Of a DNA stretch of 64,000 nt, positions 46,101 to 53,170 are shown one piece after another. Source of the stretch: JAEWSN01 sp942493335 (GTDB lineage: Bacteria > Bacillota > Clostridia > DSM-8532); NCBI GenBank assembly GCA_942493335.1, contig OW818693.1, positions 2,480,001-2,544,000 on the forward strand. The letters run 5' to 3'. A model generated the notes under the pieces. That model saw only the letters and a program-made list of their open reading frames with translations, was not told the origin of the DNA and ran no database searches. Each line of letters opens with the position of its first letter. The first letter of the stretch is position 1. The translations under genes and the position numbers were made by a program.

Positions 46101-48232
46101 ACGCGGAGAGCTATCGACCCGGGCAAACGGTTTCGGTCGATCTTCGTGTGACGGATGCCTCCGGCAACCCCGTCGAAGCTTCCGTCAATGTCGCCGTTGT
46201 GGATGAAGCCTACTTCGCCATATACGAGCAAACCGCCGATCCACTGGGCTCCCTGTATCTGCCGGCTTTCGGCACGGGCATCATCAACTCCTACATTTCG
46301 CACAGACTCTACGATCCGGCCTCCGAAACCGGGGGCGGTGCGGAAGGCGGAGAAGGCGACGATGTGGGAAGTCCTGTCCGAAAGGACTTCAAGGATACGG
46401 CCTGGTTCGGTTCCACCGTGACGGATGCAGCGGGAAAAGGTCATGTATCCTTCAAACTGCCGGACAATATCACGACGTTCCGGGTCACGACCCAGGCTGT
46501 TACAGAGGATCTGAAAGCCGGTGCAGGCAAAAGCCCTGTGATTTCAACCCTTCCCTTCTTCGTCCAGTCCATCGTGCAGGATGCGTACCTGGCAGGCGAT
46601 TCTCCCACCCTCCTGCTTCGGGCTTATGGTTCCGCCATGACAAATGCCGAAACCCGTTTTACGGTATCTCTGACCACAGAAGACGGCAGGACGGACATGA
46701 AGGAGGGCGTTGGCTCCGGCTCGAACTATGTCGGCATCCCGCTGGATCCCCTTCAACCCGGGAAAGTCGTCCTGACCGTGAAAGGCGTCAACGGATCAAA
46801 CCAGGACACGGTGGAGCGCACGATTCGGGTAGAGAAGAATCTGCTGACCATTCAACGCACTACTTTCCTTCCGGTTCGCAAGGGCATGCGGATTGAGGCG
46901 ACCGATTCACCCGCCACCCTGACGATCTACAACAAGAACGTTTCCATCCTGAATCAGACGCTCTGGAGCCTGTACTGCTCGTATGGCAGACGGGTTGACA
47001 AGGTCATCGCACGACAGATGGCAGCCGGGCATCTCAAGGACATCCTGTCGGACCCGTACGTGGAATCCGTTCCTGAAACGGATTTCAAGCCCTGGCAGAA
47101 AGACGATGGAGGCATCGCCCTGCTTCCCTACGACAGCAGTGACGTGGTTCTTTCCGCAAAAATCTGCTCCGTGAACCCGGATCTTTTCGATTCGGAAAAA
47201 CTGAGCGGTTACTTCACAACCATCCTGGAAGATGAAAAGTCGCTTCCGATGCATGCCGCAGCCGCCATGTGGGGCCTTGCCGCCCTCGGCGAACCGGTGC
47301 TGCTCGATGTTCGCGCCCTGGTTTCCGACATTGGCCTGAAAGATGACGAGAAAATGGTGTATGCGCTTGCGCTGGCGGATCTGGGGGATCTGGACGGCGC
47401 ATCGGCCCTGTACGTAAGCCTGGCGGGCAAATATGAGAAAAAGGGGGATCCGTACAAGTGGTTCGATTTCGGACGGGACAAGGATGATACCCTTCAGATG
47501 ACGGCGTATGCCGCCATGCTGGCGACAAAGACCGGTCATGCCGACGCGGACAGCCTGTATGCCTACCTGCAGAAAAATCAGACCCATGAGCGTCCCATCC
47601 TTCTCGAACAGCTCGCATTGCTGGACGGACGGTTGCAAACGGTTTCCACTACGGGCAGTGCAACGCTGGTGGTGGATGGCAAGCCCCAGCCTTTCGTCAT
47701 CAAAGGTCAGGAGACCTTCCGGGCGATCGTGAAGCCTGAGCAGATTGCCGGTCTGCAGTTCGAGGATATCAAGGGAGATCTTGATCTGGCTGTCGTTTCC
47801 CGCGGGAGTGCGCTCACGCTGGACAAGGGCGGCAACCGGGTGGCAACCATCCAGCGCAGGTATCTCGTGAATGGCGTGGAGAAGGATACCATCGGCCCGC
47901 TTGACACCGTCGAGGTGAACCTGAAAATTCAGATGGAGACCGACGCGCCGGAAGGCAACTATGAATTGTCCGACCTTCTGCCGGCGGGTCTCCGCTACAC
48001 CTATGCCAACGGTGAATCATCAATTCCGTCGCTCTACGTCTGGTGGGAACCGGATGGACAACAGATCCGGACGGTCCTTCCCCTGAGAGGTGGATCATCC
48101 TGCACGGTTCGCTACTTTGCACGGGTTTCGGGTGCGGGGAGCTTCTCTGCCGACCCTGCCGTCATCAAGGATGAAAGCAGCGACGCATGCGGCTTTTCCG
48201 AACCAGCGCATATTACGGTGACCAGTCCTTGA
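43139..48232 (+). CDS. alpha-2-macroglobulin-like protein without thioester
   Basis: The 1697-residue product is anchored by a TM near residues 34-54 (WAGISVLILLVAAFSIAFWL). Then follow Ig-like/MG domains (FRILSTLPADRGTGVPVNTGLEIRFS; YLFTDRSTYLPTDTVSYWGIV; ADGSYRPGQTVSVDLRV-like DAESYRPGQTVSVDLRV), a Gly/Glu-rich segment near 1062-1078 in the bait/linker position, and the conserved A2M block WFGSTVTDAAGKGHVSFKLPDNITTFRVT. Where a CxEQ thioester would be expected, near residue 1280, the sequence is YCSYGRRVDK. It is followed by an alpha/alpha toroid-like region and a DUF11-like C-terminus (SDLLPAGLRYTY). Bacterial A2Ms trap proteases at the cell surface; this one would need a non-covalent mode. 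GGAGG precedes the start. Confidence 0.85.
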   Translation: MKKSENPHNERQNSEGTDVVSPGRFSRFIRRYRWAGISVLILLVAAFSIAFWLNREVPQTPASSSTEAVTGVPATPQSDTEPADRPRVRLTAQDDSSTGIGVKTGFHLDLPKNASEKLKQALSSDSLSATIQVSPKFSFRILTEVDGARLIPDLPLAAGQLYQFKLDNPDANLHETWAFQTRRDFRILSTLPADRGTGVPVNTGLEIRFSDPSFTGIDSLFSLVPLLPTGEGDAVAGRWETHKDTAVFIPAQDLAPGTIYRATLKAGTRLLESDQSLSDDTTFSFQTLPVTPPNQVSFLNILDVNSSASSVRTPYLTISCDEETLKAECDVTVWKYADAAAYQQALTPELTVPYWADRDVNRIPDTSSLQKVQSFKTTLVPDDYSTLLIFPDLLPEGHYLVTCNAGGMKTFGFLQVNDLMLYLSTTETGSLAWANDLATGKPLAGVTLLGSGDAKAVTGEDGTALLPEMPYAPKSGTPFFLSATRSGHPSFVAVLSSPSMGNYESWMDYEYAGKTLWRYLFTDRSTYLPTDTVSYWGIVRAREGSTDPSALTVTLEKNGYWSYDRQADLILETQSIHPGARGAYEGSFELVNLDPGSYCIVIRKDGKEIDRSYLGIYQYEKPAFYLSASLKEGIVLPGETVEVDVEGRFFEGTPVPGLELDSSFYYGGRDLDVQPLTLDTKGEAKATTVIPELTETSSWQPQSGWFHANAKNPEEAEISLYESFTVFPRDTMVWVDSTMDKGTVTASIHVHRINLEAAKAVDSQTYQPDPSQVAYKGEAADTPVHGDIHEQYWDRKVIGKRYDFVNKVTYDQYEYFQVDHKVAEFDGVSLQGLLTKTLAIPDYREDREYRLVLSLQDAKGRKIEETRYLSDWYGYGNGGMNYYQLETVGKPNGYKAGEMVHLDLTRDSQSLKENGPGGRVLYMLLREGHLEHSVSTGGSYEFPFEPAYIPNLMAKAVLFDGNKLVETDSCMISYDTSEKKLTVETIPDAESYRPGQTVSVDLRVTDASGNPVEASVNVAVVDEAYFAIYEQTADPLGSLYLPAFGTGIINSYISHRLYDPASETGGGAEGGEGDDVGSPVRKDFKDTAWFGSTVTDAAGKGHVSFKLPDNITTFRVTTQAVTEDLKAGAGKSPVISTLPFFVQSIVQDAYLAGDSPTLLLRAYGSAMTNAETRFTVSLTTEDGRTDMKEGVGSGSNYVGIPLDPLQPGKVVLTVKGVNGSNQDTVERTIRVEKNLLTIQRTTFLPVRKGMRIEATDSPATLTIYNKNVSILNQTLWSLYCSYGRRVDKVIARQMAAGHLKDILSDPYVESVPETDFKPWQKDDGGIALLPYDSSDVVLSAKICSVNPDLFDSEKLSGYFTTILEDEKSLPMHAAAAMWGLAALGEPVLLDVRALVSDIGLKDDEKMVYALALADLGDLDGASALYVSLAGKYEKKGDPYKWFDFGRDKDDTLQMTAYAAMLATKTGHADADSLYAYLQKNQTHERPILLEQLALLDGRLQTVSTTGSATLVVDGKPQPFVIKGQETFRAIVKPEQIAGLQFEDIKGDLDLAVVSRGSALTLDKGGNRVATIQRRYLVNGVEKDTIGPLDTVEVNLKIQMETDAPEGNYELSDLLPAGLRYTYANGESSIPSLYVWWEPDGQQIRTVLPLRGGSSCTVRYFARVSGAGSFSADPAVIKDESSDACGFSEPAHITVTSP

Positions 48233-48245
48233 AGCAGGTGGAAGA

Positions 48246-48425
48246 GTGAACCGGGTTGACAGGCAGAACCGGGCTGACGGTATGAACCGAGCTGACAGGG
48301 TGAATCGGGCTGACGGTATGAACCGAGCAGACAGGGTGAATCGGGCTGACGGTATGAACCGAGCAGACGGGGTGAATCGGGCTGACAGGCAGAGCCGGGT
48401 GAATGGGGTGAAACGAGCAGGCAAG
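48246..48425 (+). repeat. in-frame array of ten 18-bp units at the start of the Memo-like gene
   Basis: Ten 18-bp units run from the first codon. Units 3-8 are nearly identical and alternate ATGAACCGAGCWGACRGG with GTGAATCGGGCTGACGGT, so there is also a 36-bp higher order. They encode (M/V/Q)NRAD(R/G). Each unit begins with ATG, GTG or CAG, so several codons could serve as starts. Confidence 0.92.
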
Positions 48426-49547
48426 GACCTGACAGGAACGCCCAGACTTCGACGGCATGTTGTGCAGGTCCTTGTCTTTATGGGATTGTTGCTCCTGACA
48501 TTTTTGCTTTTCTTGAGCCAGACTACCTCGCTCCGGCCATTTACGGCCCATTTTATTCCGGCCCAATCGGTGCCTGAACAGCCATTCTCCACCTTGTCCT
48601 ATCCTACCGAATCATTCTCCCCCTGGTCCAATCCGGTCGAGACAGCTCCACCACAGCAGGGCTCTCCCTCTTCGAGCCTGAAATCAAGCGAAGCGTTGAT
48701 CCAGTGCAGTTTTCTTGATGCGAAGGGGTTTTCTTGGATGCTAAAGCAAACAGACACCACGCCCGCACCTTTCTGGCGGACGGATTTTCTGCTGGCCGGG
48801 AAACAGGCGGAGCCCCTTCCTGACGGGGAACCCGCCGGACTTGTGCTGCCCCATCACGCCGTTGCGAACCCCATGACGGCCCGCATCCTGGCGGAAGCGG
48901 CAGAGCGGTTTGCCGGGAACCCGCCTGAGGTGATCATCCTTCTGGGGCCAAACCACAATCGTGAAGGCGTCTCACGGATCCAGACCGTCAATCAGGACTG
49001 GGAAACCCCGGAAGGTGTCATGCCTGTGGCAGGGGAATGGGCATCCGCACTCATTCAGGATCTCGGCGCAACCGGAGATGCCACACTGATGGAGCGGGAA
49101 CATTCTGTGAACACCCTTGTTCCGTGGGTTCGCCATTTCTTTCCGGAGGCTTCTCTCTTGCCCATTTTGATCCACGGAAACCTGGAACAGGATCAATGCC
49201 GGGAACTATCCACACACCTGGCAGATTTTGCTGCCACACGGAAGACACTCGTCATTGCCTCCGTCGATTTTTCACATGGGTTGAAAAGCAGCGATGCATT
49301 GGCATGCGACGAGAAAACCTGGTTCCTGCTGGTGGCCGGAGACACGACTGGCCTTCTTCGGCTTGGGAATGATCATCTCGACGCGCCACCAACCCTTGCC
49401 ACCCTGATGATGACAATGGAGGCGCTGAACGCAGGTCCCACGCTTCTCGCCGGGCACGCGGAAGCTTCTGCTTTTCTCGGGCATCCGGTTGAAGATACTA
49501 CGAGTTATCTGGCTGTAGTCTTTCCAAAAGCAGTTGCAGATCCTTAA
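48246..49547 (+). CDS. membrane-anchored Memo-family (AmmeMemoRadiSam B-like) protein
   Basis: The 433-residue product starts with a charged tail of hexapeptide repeats (residues 1-60), then a single TM (VQVLVFMGLLLLTFLLFLSQ, about 75-95), a Ser/Pro linker and, from about 195, a Memo domain: GLVLPHHAVANP, VIILLGPNHNREG, HSVNTLVPWVRHFFPEA, VIASVDFSHGL and SAFLGHPVED. His residues in the first two motifs and Asp/His in the third match the metal site of Memo proteins. It starts 14 bp after the A2M-like gene, with GTG 48246 after an AGGTGG site; later starts inside the array are possible. The catalytic domain should be outside the cell. Memo biochemistry is poorly understood. Confidence 0.8.
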   Translation: MNRVDRQNRADGMNRADRVNRADGMNRADRVNRADGMNRADGVNRADRQSRVNGVKRAGKDLTGTPRLRRHVVQVLVFMGLLLLTFLLFLSQTTSLRPFTAHFIPAQSVPEQPFSTLSYPTESFSPWSNPVETAPPQQGSPSSSLKSSEALIQCSFLDAKGFSWMLKQTDTTPAPFWRTDFLLAGKQAEPLPDGEPAGLVLPHHAVANPMTARILAEAAERFAGNPPEVIILLGPNHNREGVSRIQTVNQDWETPEGVMPVAGEWASALIQDLGATGDATLMEREHSVNTLVPWVRHFFPEASLLPILIHGNLEQDQCRELSTHLADFAATRKTLVIASVDFSHGLKSSDALACDEKTWFLLVAGDTTGLLRLGNDHLDAPPTLATLMMTMEALNAGPTLLAGHAEASAFLGHPVEDTTSYLAVVFPKAVADP

Positions 49548-50024
49548 GTTTCGGTGTTTGGCTGCGTATACCAAATATTTTCAGGAACCTTCTTGCATGC
49601 CGTTAACTCCTTCAAATTTCATTCTCATTTACGGTGCTTTATCATATACAAATCGCACAAACAGAGTAATTATGATGAGTTTATGTCATTCGACATTATT
49701 CGCTATTGCTGCATCAGAAAACATGAGGTAAAAGAATAGAAGGTACCATGGAGTACGTAATAACGATATTCACGAAAGCGATTGCAGAGATACCATGAAT
49801 GATCCAATGGATAACTGTCGACACCGTTCGTCTTATGCACTCAATAGAATTTATGGCAAGCGCTATCTATTATCATAAGAATTCGAACATTTTTACCGGC
49901 GTTTGCACAATTGTGTCTGATATTTTTATTCACCCCGATGATGAAAAGGGCACTTTTTTAACCTTAAAGCAGTAAAGCTGGTGGAGGAAGAAAAGAATTA
50001 GGAATAAAGCAAAAGGGGATATAT
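49548..50024. other. 477-bp AT-rich gap at the start of the foreign-looking island
   Basis: Base composition falls sharply just after the Memo-like stop and the codon-rich GC style of the preceding genes ends. Short frames at 49534-49739 have no ribosome site and no domain. I see no integrase fragment, tRNA or inverted terminal repeat. Confidence 0.5.
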
Positions 50025-50489
50025 ATGAAAAAATATGTGTACAGAAAAGAATTTTATTATTTCATTATTATTGTAATGTTTATTTGTATATGTTCGCTAT
50101 ATTTGACGGCACAGGCAAAAGCAAACAATATCCTTGTACTTATTTGTATTGCTGCATTACTGCTGACGATTTATGGAATAATCTGCACGCCGTTCACATA
50201 TTGTGCCATTGATGGCAATAAGTTCGTGTCAAAGACAATTGGGTTTTCTCAATTCATTTATCTTCACGAAGTGAAATCCCTTGTCATTCACCAATCGTCA
50301 AGTTTACTAAGTAAATCGATTATCGTCTATGATGAAACAAAAAAAATAAACATTACCCCATGGCTTAAAGATTATCGTGAGCTGGTTTCGCGAATCGTTG
50401 ACAGCACAAAAGATAACCATGGTATTCTCATTGATCCCGTCGTTCTGAAAATCCTTCGCAGTAATGAAAAACTCAGCTCATTGCCGTGA
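50025..50489 (+). CDS. small membrane protein with PH-like C-terminal region
   Basis: The 154-residue product has two TM segments (FYYFIIIVMFICICSLYLTA and ILVLICIAALLLTIYGII), then a soluble part, TYCAIDGNKFVSKTIGFSQFIYLHEVKSLVIHQ and SKSIIVYDETKKINITPWLKDY, with the strand pattern of bacterial PH-like domains that follow paired TM helices. AAAGGGG precedes the ATG. Codons are AT-rich like the rest of the island. Function unknown. Confidence 0.65.
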   Translation: MKKYVYRKEFYYFIIIVMFICICSLYLTAQAKANNILVLICIAALLLTIYGIICTPFTYCAIDGNKFVSKTIGFSQFIYLHEVKSLVIHQSSSLLSKSIIVYDETKKINITPWLKDYRELVSRIVDSTKDNHGILIDPVVLKILRSNEKLSSLP

Positions 50490-50824
50490 CGGAAAGTAAT
50501 TAGCACAAAAATGTTTACAGACCCAATTTTTAGCATAATATGACCTTGTTTCGTGATCTACATGTATTGTGCACTAAATTATCGGATTTAGTTTGTTGGC
50601 AATTTCCGAGGGGGACATCAACTAGCATGCAGTGCCCACATGCTAAACCCGTTGCGCGTCGCGCCTCCGAAGCGGGAGCAGCTGCGGTCCCAGTTTCAGT
50701 ACTTCGCAGAGGCTAAGACGTAATACGCCATATAATGGCATATTTGATACTGGAGCTATTATTCTGAAAGCAAAATGATCAGGAATAATAGCTATTACAA
50801 ATGTAAATACTGGAGGATAGAACT
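50490..50824 (+). other. 335-bp gap holding the first structured repeat
   Basis: No coding frame. TAGCATG and CATGCTA (50623-50645) form an inverted repeat that leads into the 75-bp element described separately. The rest is AT-rich leader of the HExxH gene. Confidence 0.55.
50639..50713 (+). repeat. structured intergenic repeat, copy A (75 bp)
   Basis: Begins CATGCTAAACCC and ends GCAGAGGC. GCCTC-CGAAG (50663-50672) pairs with CTTCG-CA-GAGGC (50702-50713), leaving an extrahelical CA; GGGA and TCCC can pair inside. It aligns over its whole length with copy C and over about 30 bp with copy B. Confidence 0.75.
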
Positions 50825-51283
50825 ATGTCTGTGAACGCAATAATACTAGAAGGCTTAATATCCAAATGGCAAGATATTCTGCGGCTTAGGGACTGGGATG
50901 TCATATTGACTATTGTTAATACGCCTTGGAGAAAATCAGGTGACATCAAAATTGATATAACTGACAAAAAAGCAGTGCTGCTCATAAATTCCACACCGAA
51001 AAGCACTAACCTAGAAGAGCTTGTTGTTCATGAACTGCTGCACCTAAAGCTTTGGGGCATGGATCAAATGATTGAGGAATTGCTATCGAAAGTATTTGGG
51101 ACTGAGAAAGATGACGCAAAAAGGGAATTTGCAATGTCACAGTTTTTCACATTATTAGAGTCAACCGTTGAGGATCTAGCTAAAGGATTTTTGAAGGCAA
51201 ATGGGAATGATGAGGGATTGAGTTTTGGTCGATTAGCAGATGAAGTGAATGAAGAGATAAGAATCAAGACAGAAGAGAAATAA
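50825..51283 (+). CDS. HExxH zinc protein of unknown role
   Basis: The 152-residue product has a short beta-rich start (LRDWDVILTIVN, DIKIDITDKKAVLLI) and then LEELVVHELLHLKLWGMDQ, an HELLH motif typical of zinc metallopeptidases; the arrangement recalls small SprT-like domains. A helical C-terminus follows. No signal peptide. GGAGG precedes the ATG. It stands alone between two copies of the structured repeat, as a cassette gene would. Confidence 0.7.
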   Translation: MSVNAIILEGLISKWQDILRLRDWDVILTIVNTPWRKSGDIKIDITDKKAVLLINSTPKSTNLEELVVHELLHLKLWGMDQMIEELLSKVFGTEKDDAKREFAMSQFFTLLESTVEDLAKGFLKANGNDEGLSFGRLADEVNEEIRIKTEEK

Positions 51284-51336
51284 TTCGAGCAGCTAAACGA
51301 GAGCCCCCACGGCGTATAACTACGTGCATTCAACAG

Positions 51337-51367
51337 CCTAAAACCGGTGCGCGTCGCGCGCTCCGCC
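51337..51367 (+). repeat. structured intergenic repeat, copy B (partial)
   Basis: CCTAAAACCGGTGCGCGTC followed by GCGCGCTCCGCC matches the start of copy A (CTAAACCCGTTGCGCGTC, GCGCCTCCG) with a few changes. The right half of the element is not recognisable here. Confidence 0.5.
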
Positions 51368-51406
51368 TGTACTAGATAAACACTATACCATTAACCTAAC
51401 CGCCAC

Positions 51407-51457
51407 ATGAGCCAAATCATGTACATTAACTGGGTTGGTAAAACACACCCTGATTGA
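51407..51457 (+). CDS. possible 16-codon leader peptide before the ABC pair
   Basis: ATG at 51407 opens MSQIMYINWVGKTHPD and stops at 51457, nine bases before the TTG of the first ABC gene. There is no good ribosome site, so translation is doubtful. It is recorded because of its position. Confidence 0.2.
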   Translation: MSQIMYINWVGKTHPD

Positions 51458-51466
51458 GGGATACCA

Positions 51467-53170
51467 TTGGATACTGCTAAAAAATTAGTCAAGTTATACT
51501 CAAAATATAAGGTGAACATTATTCTACTGTGCATAGGCATTCCAGTCATTTCACAACTGAATATCTGGTCTCAAACCATATTCGGAAAAATAGTGGACTC
51601 CATTACGGATGTAAACGTCTGGCACTCGCTTATCGGCACTTATGTTGCAGTATTGATCGCCTATTTTGTCGTTAAGCAAGGATATTCTATTACTGAACAG
51701 AAGTTATCCTTTAAAATCATTAATAATTTCCGCTTAGCCATTGCAGAGAAAGTGCTTTATATCGAAAGTAATGCCTTGTCTAAATATTCAACAGATGACA
51801 TTTTACAGATGTGGAACTACGATACTCGTGATATACAGACCCTCTCAATCAATACCATTTTTAGTTTCTTTATTCTTTTATACAGTGCAGTTCTTGCGGT
51901 CATTACCCTTGGCACTATCTCGATCTATTTTCCGGTTATCGCTTTGGTAATCAATATTCTTTCCATCCTGCCGGTCAAGTTGATAGGTCGAAAGAATATG
52001 CAACGATCACAAAAAAAGCGAAATAGCCAAGTAGCGATGAATGAAAAGTTTTATCGCATCCTAAATGCCATACGATTGGTAAAATCATATGGAAAGGAAG
52101 AGCGTGAAATCAATCAGTTTGAAAAGACAAGCGCCATGTATATGGACGATAAACTGAGTTTTTTCTTGTCTTCGCGTATATATAAAAGCGTTGTCAGTGC
52201 TTTGAACTCTATTGCGCCGACACTCATACTAATAATTGCGAATTACCAAATACACAACGAATCCCTGAGCATTGGAAATATCGTACTGTCCATATCACTG
52301 TTAACAACCATTAACCAGCCCTTCAGCGAAGGTGGTAATTTTATTATTAATCTGAAAGCGATCGGTTTTAAGTTTGAGCACTTGTTCCATTTTCTGGAAT
52401 TGTGTGATGAAAAAGTAGAGGGAAAACACCTAAAAACAGCTTCTCCGTATTCCTTTGATTTCTGCAACGTATGTTACATTGTTGACGGTTTCAATCTTGT
52501 CGAGAACATTTCCATCTCGATTGCTTCCGGCGAAAAAGTTGCTGTGGTTGGTGAAAGTGGGTCTGGAAAGACCACCCTCAACAACCTTATTCTAAGACTT
52601 TATGACCCAAGTGATGGCACCATTTTATTAAACGGCACCGACATACACAAATATGATCTATATGAATATCGAAAAGGTATCCATTACTCATTAAGCAACA
52701 TATATATATGTGCTGGTACCATAATGAAAAATATTACACTACTAGGTGCAGATGAAGAAAAATGCGTGCAAATAGCCAAAGCAATCGATTTTCATAATGA
52801 GATACTCTCTATGGCTGACGGTTATCACACTGTAATCGATGCCAGCGGGTCCAATATATCCGGCGGTCAAAAAAAGAAAATCGCAATTATTCGTGCACTC
52901 GCTCAACACCGCAGCTTATATGTATTGGATGAGATTACCCGTGGAATTGACGAATCCGCATCTTTGTCTATCATGAATTACTTACTTGAGAATATCAAGT
53001 CAACTGCTGTTTTCACTATGCATAATCTTGATGCCATAGAGCGTATGGACAAAATCATTGTGATGAAATCGGGTCAGATCATTGATGTCGGCAAACACGG
53101 TGAACTTTTTCAACGTTGTGGATATTATCAAGAACTATATAATAATGGAAGAAGAGATGACAATGAGTAA
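51467..53170 (+). CDS. ABC exporter half-transporter (first of pair)
   Basis: The 567-residue product has an exporter-type TM domain of six segments (about 15-310) and an ATPase: Walker A GESGSGKTT, signature ISGGQKKKIAIIRA, Walker B LYVLDEIT and H-loop FTMHN. At the usual Q-loop the sequence is HYSLSNIYICAGTIMKNI, so the expected Gln is absent. The start is TTG with GAGGG eight bases upstream. No peptidase domain is fused. It overlaps the next ABC gene, so the two probably form a heterodimer. AT-rich codon use. Confidence 0.88.
   Translation: MDTAKKLVKLYSKYKVNIILLCIGIPVISQLNIWSQTIFGKIVDSITDVNVWHSLIGTYVAVLIAYFVVKQGYSITEQKLSFKIINNFRLAIAEKVLYIESNALSKYSTDDILQMWNYDTRDIQTLSINTIFSFFILLYSAVLAVITLGTISIYFPVIALVINILSILPVKLIGRKNMQRSQKKRNSQVAMNEKFYRILNAIRLVKSYGKEEREINQFEKTSAMYMDDKLSFFLSSRIYKSVVSALNSIAPTLILIIANYQIHNESLSIGNIVLSISLLTTINQPFSEGGNFIINLKAIGFKFEHLFHFLELCDEKVEGKHLKTASPYSFDFCNVCYIVDGFNLVENISISIASGEKVAVVGESGSGKTTLNNLILRLYDPSDGTILLNGTDIHKYDLYEYRKGIHYSLSNIYICAGTIMKNITLLGADEEKCVQIAKAIDFHNEILSMADGYHTVIDASGSNISGGQKKKIAIIRALAQHRSLYVLDEITRGIDESASLSIMNYLLENIKSTAVFTMHNLDAIERMDKIIVMKSGQIIDVGKHGELFQRCGYYQELYNNGRRDDNE

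Noticed and set aside
41995..48425. CRISPR arrays
   Set aside because: The 18-bp units are contiguous without spacers, and no cas gene is present.
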